From positions 69,054,001 through 69,118,000 of the forward strand of contig NC_091262.1 in the NCBI RefSeq assembly GCF_042477335.2: a DNA stretch of 64,000 bases, given 5' to 3'. Below are positions 1-9,719 of the stretch, in pieces; positions within the stretch are counted from its first letter, which is position 1, and every line of letters begins with the position of its first letter. The position numbers and the translations under genes are program-made. Source of the stretch: Ovis canadensis (lineage: Eukaryota; Chordata; Mammalia; Artiodactyla; Bovidae). The notes beneath the pieces were generated by a model, which was not told the origin of the DNA, made no database searches, and saw only the letters and a program-made list of their open reading frames with translations.

Positions 1-216
1 TTGTTAAGTTGTTCTCGTACATGATTTTGTGCACTCAAGTGTTCAAATAGGTGGTTAGTTGGGAAGGATCCTAAGTAATACCGGCGTTTTGTTCTAGTCT
101 TGGTAACAACACCAGTCGGACCATCTCAGTCCCCGGGAAGCCTCCCCACTGTTCCCCCAGCGTTCCCTCTGGGTGAGTTTGTGTCCCAAACCGTCGCCGT
201 ATGAGGTCACTCTGCC

Positions 217-228
217 AGGTCACGTGCC
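217..228. promoter_or_regulatory. E-box CACGTG, distal of a pair
   Basis: A CACGTG core (221-226) sits in the context AGGTCACGTGCC, which fits USF/MYC/TFE-type bHLH-ZIP binding sites. It is 64 bp from a second CACGTG. Binding is not shown. Confidence 0.45.
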
Positions 229-281
229 CGAGCCCGCGGGAGTGCCACATCGCCAGCCGCACCCCTCCATCCCCCGACCCT

Positions 282-293
282 GATCACGTGACC
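282..293. promoter_or_regulatory. E-box TCACGTGAC, CLEAR-like
   Basis: The CACGTG core at 285-290 is embedded in GATCACGTGACC. This is very close to the CLEAR motif GTCACGTGAC recognised by TFEB/TFE3 and to USF sites. The match is by eye only. Confidence 0.45.
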
Positions 294-570
294 TGGCCTA
301 CTTTCTCTCCACCCGACCTAACGACTTGCTCGGAAAGCCCCGCCCCACGCAGCGCGCTCGGCCTGCAAACCTCCCCTTCTCATCCGCCGGAGTTCCAGCG
401 TGGCCCGCGGCCACATGTGTTTCTTCCTGACCAATAGGAATCGGCTCCCGGGCGGGAAGGGGCGGGGAGGAAAAGACGACTTCGTTACGCCGCGAGAAAG
501 GGGCGGGGCCTGTAACGTCGTACTGAACGAGGGGACGCAACGGAGGCAGGCCGGAGCCGTTGCCGTCGCC

Positions 571-1986
571 ATGACCCGTGAGCATTGAGACCCCTTCTCT
601 CCTTGCCCTTTTCTCCCCCTTTACCCTGAGCACGACTGCCGAACCTCGGCATTGACCTCCTCTTGGCTTCCCCAGGGAGACCTTTCTCTGGGAGCGCTCT
701 TTAGCCACCCTCACACTCGGAGCCCGGAATTCGACCCTTTGCCCACCGCCACTTCTTGAGAACCTTCCCTCCAACGCCCCCCGCTCCTCGGCAGGCAGAG
801 GCCCTCCTCGATTCTCCGCGGTGTGGGAAGGGTTGCGCGCCTGTGATAGACCCAGGGCCCCCTACTCCGGATCCCTGCCCATCCCCCACAGAGACCCAGA
901 CCGTCTGCAGACACCGCCACTACCTGTCTGGGTCCTCATGCTGCGCCGAAATTCGAAACACGCCTCCAGCAGGCTCCTCCGAACCGTCCTCTGCCCACTC
1001 TCCAGTTTGACCTGCCCCGTGGCAGCTCCCCCCCCTCAGTTCCCCCGCCGAATCTGCAGCCCAGGCCCCGAAACGGGCCGATGTCGGCGCCCTGGGAATG
1101 AAGTGTGGGAGCCCACTGGTGTCTGGTGAGGGGAGAGGGTCGCCGGTGTGCGGCCGGAAAGGCCCTCGCGTCTCACCTTTAATTTTTTTTTCTCTAGGCG
1201 GTAACCAGCGCGAGCTCGCCCGCCAGAAGAATATGAAAAAGCAGAGCGACTCGGTTAAAGGAAAGCGCCGAGATGACGGGCTTTCTGCTGCCGCCCGCAA
1301 GCAGAGGTAGCCCCAGGGAGGGGAGGGGAGGGTGGGGTGAGACCTGGGTTTAGACCGAGGGTTGTACCTGGAAAAGTTAGCTCTGAGCTTGTATCTGGAC
1401 TAGCCGTGAGGGGCAGAGTGCATCGTTTCCTCTAGGGTTTTATTCCTCTCACCCTCTAAATTGTTAGTTCACAGCGATACAGGAAGGGACTGGGACGGGT
1501 GCTGCCCTCGGTCTGGTTTCTGAGTGCCCCCGGGTCTGACCTTAAGGGCAAGGGCAGGGAGTTTCACATTTCAAATGCAGTAGTGGTTATGACAGCCCCG
1601 TACTTTTGGCCCTCCTTGCTGTTCATTTGCCCTCCCTTCTCCCAACCTTCTCACTGGTGTGGCGGGGTGTGGTACTCGGCACAGAATAGCCTTGGGCCTG
1701 TGTGGCCAGACTTCTGACCCCTTGGGCAACAGCCAGATAGAGACTGATTGCCTTTTGAGCCTCAGCTCTCTTCCTCTTGTTCTCCTAGGGTGGGAATACA
1801 GCAGCCATATGCTGAATTTTGTCCCATCCACTTCCATCTTATCCTTTGTGCCCTTCATACCCCTGCATCTTGTCCTTTTTGCCCTCTGGTACCTCCCAGT
1901 GCCCCATCATCTCTACCCCTAGGGACTCGGAGATCATGCAGCAGAAGCAGAAAAAGGCAAACGAGAAGAAGGAGGAACCCAAGTAG
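571..1986 (+). CDS. SERF2: Small EDRK-rich factor 2
   Basis: Three coding exons: 571-577, 1198-1306 and 1923-1986, joined by GT..AG introns in phases 1 and 2, giving 59 residues, the known SERF2 length. The protein opens [17 protein letters not shown] and ends NEKKEEPK. It is the highly charged 4F5/SERF family fold-less protein: Lys/Arg-rich N-terminal half, acidic and basic C-terminal tail. Members bind amyloidogenic proteins and nucleic acids and speed aggregation; SERF2 is cytosolic and nuclear. The first exon codes only seven bases, so the start is fixed by the splice join. The gene is tail-to-tail with SERINC4. The coding sequence is intact with no odd residues. The last exon is also the antisense template of a candidate miRNA (see the separate entry). 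Confidence 0.96.
1872..1972 (-). ncRNA. MIR1282: Candidate miR-1282 precursor, antisense to SERF2
   Basis: On the minus strand, positions 1964 down to 1945 read TCGTTTGCCTTTTTCTGCTT, identical to the human miR-1282 mature sequence as I remember it. A partly complementary arm lies at about 1872-1890, separated by a loop, which gives a hairpin-sized unit of about 100 nt. It covers the SERF2 intron 2 acceptor and most of the coding part of exon 3, so conservation of the mature part may just reflect coding constraint. Expression in ruminants is unknown, and miR-1282 itself is a weakly supported human entry. Confidence 0.4.
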
Positions 1987-2237
1987 CTTTGTGGCTTCGT
2001 GTCCAACCCTCTTGCCCTTCGCCTGTGTGCCTGGAGCCAGTCCCATCACGCTCGCGTTTTCTCCTGTAGTGCTCACAGGTCCCAGCACCGATGGCATTCC
2101 CTTTGCCCTGAGTCTGCAGCGGGTCCCTTTTGTGCTTCCTACCCCTCAGGTAGCCTCTCTCCCCCTGGGCCACTCCTGGGGGTGAGGGGGTTACCCTTTC
2201 CCAGTGTTTTTTATTCCTGTGGGGCTCACCCCAAAGT

Positions 2238-2243
2238 ATTAAA
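2238..2243 (+). terminator. SERF2: SERF2 polyadenylation signal ATTAAA
   Basis: ATTAAA occurs 250 bp after the SERF2 stop codon and is followed by a T/G-rich stretch. It is the only good signal before the opposing SERINC4 end. Confidence 0.6.
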
Positions 2244-2399
2244 AGTAGCTTTGTAATTCCTTGAGCGCCTGGTTTGACTGGGGATTTGGGGGGATGGGGA
2301 TGGAGGAATGGCTGCCCTTTCCCACCAAAAGGGAAGGGAATTTCATACTCTGAAAGGTTGTGAATATGTAGGTTAAGTTTAAACATCACAGAAAAATTC

Positions 2400-2405
2400 T
2401 TTATT
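2400..2405 (-). terminator. SERINC4: Possible SERINC4 polyadenylation signal
   Basis: TTTATT on the plus strand reads AATAAA on the minus strand. It would give SERINC4 a 3' UTR of about 840 bp and leave about 157 bp to the SERF2 signal. No other canonical hexamer was picked out in 2406-3243, but weaker variants were not excluded. Confidence 0.4.
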
Positions 2406-3243
2406 GTACTGCAACAGACAGACAGGTATTGGGTATGTGGTAGAGAAATCCTCTAAGAGCCGTAGGGACTTCTTTTTTTGTGGTTTTTGTCCCCCATTCA
2501 GACCTGGAACATCATCCTGAGGAAGGAGCTGAGGCCCTCAGAAGGAAGGCTACAAGACCTAGATTTATGCTCCCTCTTCCTCATTCTTCCTCAGTTTGTG
2601 CCTAGGCTTGAAAGTTGGCCCAGACTCTGCTGCTGACGGAGTTCCCGTGGTTAGCTGCTCTCAAGTGTTCACATTCTCTTCTGTCATTCCTTATGGAATG
2701 AGAGTAGATGTTCTCTTCCCATTGCGTTTGACCTCAACATCAGGATTAAAACTTACGGTAGTCTCTGTGCGCCTTTCTTCCCATGCCCTGGTTTGTTCTA
2801 GGGTTCTGGGCTTCTTACATCCCTGTACCCAGGGGTGAACGCCTGTTTTCCTTTTTGTTGCCAAAGGCAGTGCCAAGTAAGTCTTTGGTCCCCTTTGGTC
2901 TTTCCCTGCCCCCCTCTCTACCATGAGAGCCAGGAATGAGCTGGTGCCACCCTGTCTGCTGGATTAGCAGTGATTCCTGAGCTGCTGACTTGGAATCAGG
3001 CTCTTGAGCTGGGTTGAAAAAGTAATGGTAGCTCCAGTGAGTCAGATACTCTGCCCAGGGAATTAGGGTGTGTGTGGCCACTTTTTTCAAGTCAGACATA
3101 CTACTGACTTCAACTTAAAGGGAGGTAACTTCCCATTGTGTCTTTGAGGAATCTGTTGGATTGGACAGCTCCTGTGAGTTAAGACTAGGGATACACATTC
3201 AAGGGAACTCCAGTTTGTTTAAAGTACCTAGATTGGATACTTG
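2406..3243 (-). other. SERINC4 3' UTR / SERF2-SERINC4 gap
   Basis: Non-coding stretch between the SERINC4 stop and the proposed polyadenylation signal. Base composition is mixed and not repeat-like. I recognise no gene or known repeat in it. Confidence 0.45.
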
Positions 3244-6200
3244 TCATTTGGCAATACTGACACGATGACAGTGTCGCCTGAAGAGAGGATGCTGGGGGTC
3301 CGGGGTGGGGGACCGACAGAATGGTGCTAGTAGCAGCCCCAGATAGAGGAGTACACAGGCCCAGCATGAGGCAGCCTTGACCCAGAAGGTAGCCCAGCTA
3401 CCTGTGATGAAGGTCTTTTCCAGCTCTGCTCCCTCATAGCTGTGGAACCAAAGTCTCTGGTTAGAGAGTCTGCAGGGCCGTGACTCAGAGCTTAGAGCTA
3501 TCCTACTGCCCCACCAAAGAATATGGTAGACTCGTGTGTCTCGGGAGAACTCAGGACTGGCCTTGAAGTGCTCTTTTCCCTAAAACAACTAGGTTTTCGG
3601 AAGAGTATCCCAGGCCCCCCTCCATCCTACCTGAACCAGTTGGTGAGGGTAACCATGACATAAAGTGATGCAAGGAAGAAGACGAAGTGGAAAGCAGAAT
3701 AGCTGTAGGAAAGCTGCTGGACTTGCATTGGAGGAGCTGGAGAGGTCTCTTGGTCAGCTGGTCTCGCAGCCACACCTCTTGGCCCTGGAGAGAGAAAAGA
3801 ACTGCTGGTAGCAGAGCTGCTGAAACACCTCTTCCCTTCCCCAGCCTCTTTCCTGAAGGCATTTGCACCCTTTGGCATTCTGCAGAAATCTACACTTACG
3901 GATCCTCACTTGACACTCGCCTTCCTCTGGTGCCACTGTTTCAGGGCAGCAGAAGCAGAGTGAGGGCTTCTGTAAGATGAAAGGCAGCATGTTTTGGAAG
4001 AAGAATGTCTGGGAAATAGTACAGGAAACTTTAAAAAGATGGGTGTGGTGTGACAAGTGGAGGCACACCGGGGTTCAAATTCTAGCTCCAGTATATGACT
4101 GGCTATGGGAACTTTGGTAAGATGTTTAACCTTCTGTGCCTCAATTTCTCCATTTGTAAAATGGAGCAAACACCTACCTCACAGGGTTGTTGTGAGGACT
4201 AAATTAAATGAGATTGTGTATGTAAAGTATCTAGCACAGTGCCTAGCGTATTGTGGGTACTCAATAAAAGGTAACCACAGCTAGAATCTGAGCATTTTGG
4301 GTAGAGGTTGATAGGATGTGTGTGTGTGTGTGGTTGTGTGTGAAGGGGGTTGGGGTATTGGGGATATTGAGCTATCCATCCTCACCTGGAACTCATAGCT
4401 GTAAACCTTGACGATCCACAAGGGCCCAAATACCTCAGCCAGGTAAGAAGCCTCGTTGCTGAGAAGAGAGAGTTCTCAAGTTGATACAGTCAAATAGCAG
4501 GAAGGTTACCTGATGGCATTTACTGCCAGAGGATCCATATCAGTAACTCAGGAGGGTAGTGATCTCCCAAAGCCCCTTTCCCCCAAAAATTTTGAAATTT
4601 TTTCATGTGAGGGCCCTGAAATCTTTTGTGCTTTTAAAGTTTCTCAAGTCATTTCCCCTGTCCACTTCGTCTCATACAGATCATCTGACGGGTGCTATTC
4701 TTAGAAATTGTTTTTGCTCATGGGGAGCTTTCCTCTTACCTTTAAAGTTTAAATAAACCATGGCCCCAGACTATCTCCTAACCATCCCTGTCCTTGTGAG
4801 CATCCTCCCTTCTCACACCTTTCCCTTGACACTTTTACGCACCAAGCAAAAAGCACGCAAGCATACATGATGCCAGCACTCATCATTGCCAGAGAAGTAT
4901 CTGGTGTATGGGATTCCATTTTACTCGGGCCAGGCAGGCACAGAGTGTGATTCTGTCCTTGAAGGATTACTGAGAAAGGGCAAGACAACAGAAGAGAAAG
5001 ATGATGAGAACAAAGCTAGGTATTTGGCAGGAGCAAAAAAGGTTTTAGCAGGGGTAAACCTTGTTAAGAATCCAGGTCCTTTCCTTACCCCTCTCTGGAG
5101 GACGGCTGGATAGTGCAGAGAATGTCAGGTACATGATATAGCAGCTGATGATAGAGGCTTGTAGAAGGCCAGAGCGAGGTTGCTCTGGGGAGAACGGAAA
5201 TCATTGCTTTAGCCTACTGGGTACTAGTTTCCTCAACTCCTACCCTAATCTGTGCTTCTGTCTCCCCACCCTTTGGAGGAAGCAGAGAATGGTTGAGATT
5301 AGGGAAGCAAATGAAATTTGCTATTTGGGTTTCCCCGGTGGCTCCATGGTAAGTCTGCCATGGGAAAATCTCATGGACAGAGGAGCCTGGTGGGCTGCAG
5401 TCCATAGAGTTGCAAAGGGGTTGTAGAGAGAGATGACTGAAGTGACTGAGGATGGTGGAATTTGCTATTCTAAAGGCCCCCCAAATCTTAAATGCTGTAA
5501 GGCATGTACCCACTGAGGCGGACGCAGGGAGCGATGGAGAGGAAGGAGAGGAGGCCGCAGAAGCAAAGGTGCAGACTAAGCAGCATCTTGTTGAGCAGGC
5601 AGCCAGCTGGGTGTGTGTAGTGGTGGAACAGGAGCGCGGCTGCTGCACCCGCCATGCTGTAGAATCCCAGGGTGGTCAGCAGCACAGCCAGGAACCAGCG
5701 GCAGTCTTGGGCTGCACCTGTTTGCCTAAAGGTGGGAAGTGGGCAGTGGCTTGGGGCTCCAACTCTTGTTTTTACCCATTATCAGCTATTTCCCTTCAGA
5801 AGACTGGTGAGACTTGCCTATCCCACCTGGCCTACAGCCATCATACTCCTGAGTTTTTCCATACTGCTTAATTGGAAGTTTTTGGATCATCAACCTGTCA
5901 TATCCTTTGCCCAACCTGAATGGGTCTAGTAATGTCAGATTTCCCAGGAAGCCTTCAGGGTTATGTGCTCCTTACCAGTTCTTGTTCCAGGAATGAGCAA
6001 AGGCAGTAATAAGCACCAACTGCAGCAGGATGAACGTGAAGCCGCCACATATTCCAATGTAATGCCAGGCTGCAAGTGAGGCACCAGTAGGAAAATGTAA
6101 CTGATCGTATCATTACTCCTGGTCCTCTTCCTACCTTTTTTTTTTTGGTTGTGCTGCAAGGCTTGTGGGTTCTTAGTTCCCCAAACAGGGATCAAATGCG

Positions 6201-7878
6201 CATCCCTTGCATTGGAAGCATTTGGACTGGCAGGGAAGATTTTTTCTTAGAACATCTTTTAACTTAGGATGAAATCTTTTAACTGATCAGGATGAAATAG
6301 AACGTACCTGGAAAGAGATGCTCATCAGGGATGCAGAAGGCAACAGCACAGAGACCTAGCAAGAATAGCAGCTTGAGGAGCCAGAAACTGGTTAAGAGGG
6401 AAAGAAAATGTATCAGAAAAATAGGCAAAGGAGAAAGCAGAACTATAGGAAAGGGGAGAAAAGAGGCTAAATAGAGGAAGGGAGGAACTGGCAGCTGATC
6501 ACAGCCTATTCCAAATTCTGACCCTGATACCTAAATGACATCTGGACAGTGTTCTAGAGTTGACGGAGGGTTTGCATATAGTAACTCCACTGTTACCTCC
6601 ATTTCAGGAAACTAGAAGATCAAAGAGGGTAAGTGTGTGGCTTGTGGTTACACAGCAAGTATAGTGGAAGCAGGGACTTAAACCTGTTCTCTGTCTTTTT
6701 ACAGTGCTATGACTTCATCTGGAAATTTCCTTTACTCAGCTTGTGTCTACTTCCCTCCCTGTCCTCTCCCCACCCAAAGAGTATACACAGACCTATTATG
6801 TAGCTGTGCTCTTAGGCTGTTGCGGGAGTGGAGGTCGATCAGCAGCACAGCCTGCAGCAGGTGGAAGGTGGCAGTTCCTGCACATATGCGGTATACAGCC
6901 CCAGAGCCGCTCAGCACTGGGCAGTGAGAGTGGCCAAACAGATGGGTACACAGCCCTGAGGGCATCTGGATCTGAAGGGAAGGTACATGTGAAAAACGGC
7001 TGGACAAGTTGTCGTGCACAGAGGAGTACCTACCCATGGGTACGTCCACTCATCTGTCCCCTACCCTCAGTCCAAATCTCGTTTACCTCAGACTTTCTCC
7101 TGTTATCCTTTCCCACTGCAGCCCAGCCTCTTCCCACGTACCCCATGTGCCTTGCCCCAGACTCTTTCTACCACTGTCCTTGACAGCAGGAGGCAGCAGA
7201 CTGCTGAGGTCCCCACGTGGAGGAGGATGTAGAACAGGCGGCTACAGGGAGGCTCTGTGAGAGGGGGCCACCTCGAAGGGCAGCAGCAGGTACAGGGAAC
7301 AGGCTCACAGCAGGACACCTGAGGGTAGAGCAGATGCAGGGCAGCAAGGGAGAGACTTGCTGAGGATAGGCTTACATCAATACATTTGTGAGGTGAACTC
7401 ATGAGGCTGAATTCCAAAATTTCCCCCTCCCCTCTCTTCTCATTTAGGAATTCTCAGACTGTCTGGTTCCAAGCTATTTAGGATTGCTTTCCATTGATGT
7501 CAGGTAGAGCTTTCATCATAAGAGCTTAACATAACTGGCAGAACTTCCTAAGAGCCTGCCACATCTGGCCTCTTAATCTTTCCCAAGACCTAAATATCTG
7601 GTACCAGGAGCATGGGAGGAGAGACTCAAAGAAGCAGAAGGGCCTCAGCAGTAAATGGCAGGTCTGCCATGTTTACCAGCTCCCGTGGGTTTTCCTCCAC
7701 AGCTTCAGCCACCATTCCCTTCCCCTTTTCAGCCAGCTCTTGCTCTGGGGAGTTCTCTGCCCACGTACCCTCTCACCTGATAGAAGGGAGGACTCACTAT
7801 GACACTGCTGACTCCCCTGCGTTGCGGTGCCAGGCGGAGGGAGGTGTGGGGACTTGTGACCGCTTTTGCACCCACCAT
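3244..7878 (-). CDS. SERINC4: Serine incorporator 4
   Basis: Twelve coding exons on the minus strand: 7777-7878, 7142-7318, 6793-6971, 6308-6387, 5976-6069, 5514-5725, 5089-5184, 4843-4969, 4386-4458, 3900-3969, 3631-3784 and 3244-3439. All have GT..AG ends and phases that join to 519 residues (human about 518). It opens [13 protein letters not shown], then a Cys-rich segment (about 38-47) and a first membrane helix at about 61-80. Family marks include [44 protein letters not shown] and, near the end, [16 protein letters not shown]. SERINCs are multi-span membrane proteins of about ten helices, linked to phosphatidylserine/lipid scrambling, and some restrict retroviral particle infectivity. 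The C-terminal tail departs from the remembered human one after ...RHCHRVSI (see findings). The start is chosen by match to the human N-terminus. It is divergent from HYPK. Confidence 0.95.
4070..4285 (+). mobile_element. MIR SINE
   Basis: Ancient mammalian MIR copy inside a SERINC4 intron. The recognisable core runs from the tRNA-like part (GGTTCAAATTCTAGCTCC) through TCCATTTGTAAAATGG and GGTTGTTGTGAGGA to the end near CTCAATAAA. Confidence 0.85.
4316..4341. repeat. (TG)n microsatellite
   Basis: Short TG dinucleotide run with one interruption, in a SERINC4 intron just after the MIR copy. Confidence 0.8.
5327..5449 (+). mobile_element. Truncated Bov-tA SINE
   Basis: Starts with TTTCCCCGGTGGCTCCATGG (tRNA-Glu head) and jumps to the body CATGGACAGAGGAGCCTGG. 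The middle is deleted. It lies between SERINC4 exons 6 and 7. Confidence 0.75.
6138..6240 (-). mobile_element. CHR-type tRNA SINE fragment
   Basis: Read on the minus strand it has the tRNA-like head with a degenerate B box. On the plus strand it shows CCAAACAGGGATCAAATGCG and a T-rich start corresponding to the A-tail. Confidence 0.7.
6560..6705 (-). mobile_element. MIR SINE, antisense
   Basis: The core read on the plus strand is TTTCAGGAAACTAGAAGATC, followed by a TTACACAGCAAG-like element, typical of MIR in reverse orientation. It lies in SERINC4 intron 3. Confidence 0.65.
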
Positions 7879-8379
7879 CCTTATCCCAGGGATTAAGCCC
7901 AGGTCCACCAGAGGGAAGGCAGATGAGAAAGTAGAAGCTTTCTTTCGTCCTCAGCCCATTGGACTCCTGCAATCCCGGGCTGTTCACCCAGTTTAAGGCA
8001 GAATGGGGAGGGATACCAGGAAAAGAACACCGACCCCCCGGGTCGTGGAAAATGCAGATATCCCTGTGAAACTACTTTCTTCCCAGGGCCCTTGGGCTTC
8101 TCAGGCTGTTCTCCCCAGATTAGGGAGCAGTTTGCCTATCTGGTCTGTAGATTAGCATTCTTAATTGGTTTAGGATTACACGTCATTCATCTTGAACAGA
8201 GTTCCTTTGGTGTGTGGGCTGGACCTAGTTTAAGAAAGGCTGGGATGGTCTGCAGTGGTGACGGGTTAGGTCTGGGACACGGCCTGGCAGAAAACACTGT
8301 ACAAGCCCGAAAGGAAGTGTGAGAGCCGAACTGCTTTGCTTGCTGAAGCTTCTAGAACCAGCGCACTAAAGAAGGTGTG

Positions 8380-8503
8380 GCCCAGGGCCAGCCCCGCCTC
8401 CCCCCATCCCCGCCTCCATTCCATCCCGGCGGAAGTTGTTTGGCAGTTCCCGGAAGTCCTTCTAAGGCGGGGCCGGGCCTGTGGGGCGGCGCGTGGGATC
8501 GAT
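8380..8503 (+). promoter_or_regulatory. HYPK: HYPK promoter / 5' UTR with ETS-type sites
   Basis: GC-rich stretch before the HYPK start with two GGAAGT cores about 20 bp apart: GCGGAAGTT (8428-8436) and CCCGGAAGT (8448-8456). ETS/GABP factors use such cores at housekeeping promoters. A G+C-rich run (AAGGCGGGGCCGGG) follows. The same 0.6-kb gap must also drive the divergent SERINC4 gene. Confidence 0.55.
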
Positions 8504-9663
8504 ATGGCGACAGAGGGGGACGTAGAGCTGGAGTTGGAGACAGAGACGAGCGGTCCGGAGCGGCCTCCGGAGAAGCCACGGAAGCATGACAGTGGTGCGG
8601 CGGACCTGGAGCGAGTCACCGACTATGCGGAAGAGAAGGAGATCCAGAGTTCCAATCTGGAGACGGTGAGGTTGGCCGGGCAGCGTGTCTGGGCGGGATG
8701 AGAGCAGACGGGGCTCGGAGGCCGAAACGGCAAGCCTGGTTCCAGGAGGGGCCCCCATCCCGCTGGTGGGAGGCAGCGAGAGGGAAACTGAACCGTCACT
8801 GGGCCCCTCCGCTTGATGGAGATAGGGTTTAAAATGGGTCTCAGGTGCACAGAATTGAACTAAACGTAGGCCCGGGTTCTTGGTACGCTCGTCATTGTGA
8901 ATCCACACCTCACTCGCTTGTTACTGGTATTTTAGATTGTTAGGAATTGTGAGTAGCAGAGCAGCAACTTGATCTGTCTTTCCCATAGGCCATGTCCGTG
9001 ATTGGAGATAGACGGTCCAGGGAGCAGAAAGCCAAACAGGAGCGGTAAGTCTTAGCTACCTGCCCTACTCCTTACCCCAGACAGAAAAAAGCCATTGTTA
9101 GGCTTTTGTACTTCGTACTGTTCAGCTCTGTCACCAATTTCTGCAGACCTAAGATTTACAACTTTGCTGTTTTGTTGGTGGAAGGAAAGACCTCCTGATA
9201 ACACCTGCCTGCTATAAATACTCCAGGGGATGGGATGTTAGGCAAGGGGGAGTCCTTTTGTGTTATCAGTCAGCAGTGTTTATCAAGTCATTTATTTGTA
9301 AGGCACAACTGGGAATGATCCTTTCTGGGAGTTTATAGTGGAGGTAGAAAGTGAGGACTAACGTACCTGAATATTTTCAGGGAGAAGGAACTGGCAAAAG
9401 TCACCATCAAGAAGGAAGATCTGGAGCTGATAGTGAGTAGTAATGCCTAACTACTCTGTGGGTGGGGAATATGTCTTTTGTTTCCTGAAACAAGTGGAGT
9501 CTTCAGGTTTTGCTGGCACCATATTGACCAGGTGGCTTCGGTAAAATCATTGATCCTTTCCCTGCAGATGACAGAGATGGAGATCTCCCGAGCAGCAGCA
9601 GAACGGAGCTTGAGGGAACACATGGGCAACGTGGTGGAAGCTCTTATTGCCCTAACCAACTGA
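8504..9663 (+). CDS. HYPK: Huntingtin-interacting protein K
   Basis: Four coding exons, 8504-8665, 8989-9044, 9381-9432 and 9568-9663, with GT..AG introns, join to 121 residues, the standard length from the ATG at 8504 (context GATATGG). The N-terminus is acidic (MATEGDVELELETETSG) and disordered. A charged helical stretch rich in Glu/Lys/Arg follows (about 62-78). The C-terminal third (about 78-121, ending EHMGNVVEALIALTN) is the UBA-like domain. HYPK binds the NatA N-terminal acetyltransferase (NAA15/NAA10), tuning its activity at the ribosome, and acts as a chaperone limiting polyglutamine aggregation. The frame stays open upstream of the ATG but has no upstream ATG. The gene is divergent from SERINC4 and ends 1.8 kb before the MFAP1 stop codon on the other strand. 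Confidence 0.96.
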
Positions 9664-9700
9664 TTTGGGTTTTCTCAGATCCATTGGATTAATTTATTTC

Positions 9701-9706
9701 AATAAA
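9701..9706 (+). terminator. HYPK: HYPK polyadenylation signal AATAAA
   Basis: Canonical AATAAA 38 bp after the stop codon, followed by a T/G-rich element, giving a very short 3' UTR. Confidence 0.8.
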
Positions 9707-9719
9707 GATGTCTTTTAAG

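Larger units (their letters stand above)
200..570 (+). promoter_or_regulatory. SERF2: CpG-rich SERF2 promoter
   Basis: A GC- and CpG-rich block lies directly upstream of the SERF2 start codon. It contains a CCAAT box (431-435) followed by GC boxes of the GGGCGG type near 450, 459 and 499, and no clear TATA box. This is the usual build of a broadly expressed mammalian promoter. The exact transcription start cannot be read from sequence alone. The upstream neighbour, expected to be ELL3 on the other strand from remembered human gene order, shows no recognisable coding exon here, so a shared bidirectional promoter is only an inference. Confidence 0.7.

Noticed and set aside
1-200. ELL3 first exon on the minus strand
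   Set aside because: Expected from human gene order, but no sequence coding for its N-terminus was found. It probably lies to the left of the window.
298-774. Long open frame antisense to the SERF2 promoter (158 codons)
   Set aside because: It lies in a CpG-rich, stop-poor block and has no recognisable domain. It is explained by base composition.
1098-1310. Upstream ATG at 1098 in frame with SERF2 exon 2
   Set aside because: It starts inside intron 1 and reads through the exon 2 acceptor. The seven-base first coding exon gives the conserved MTRGNQ start, so the ATG is most likely fortuitous.
3551-3868. 105-codon frame across the last SERINC4 introns, minus strand
   Set aside because: It reads through a splice acceptor and in the wrong frame. 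The conserved SERINC frame is the spliced one.
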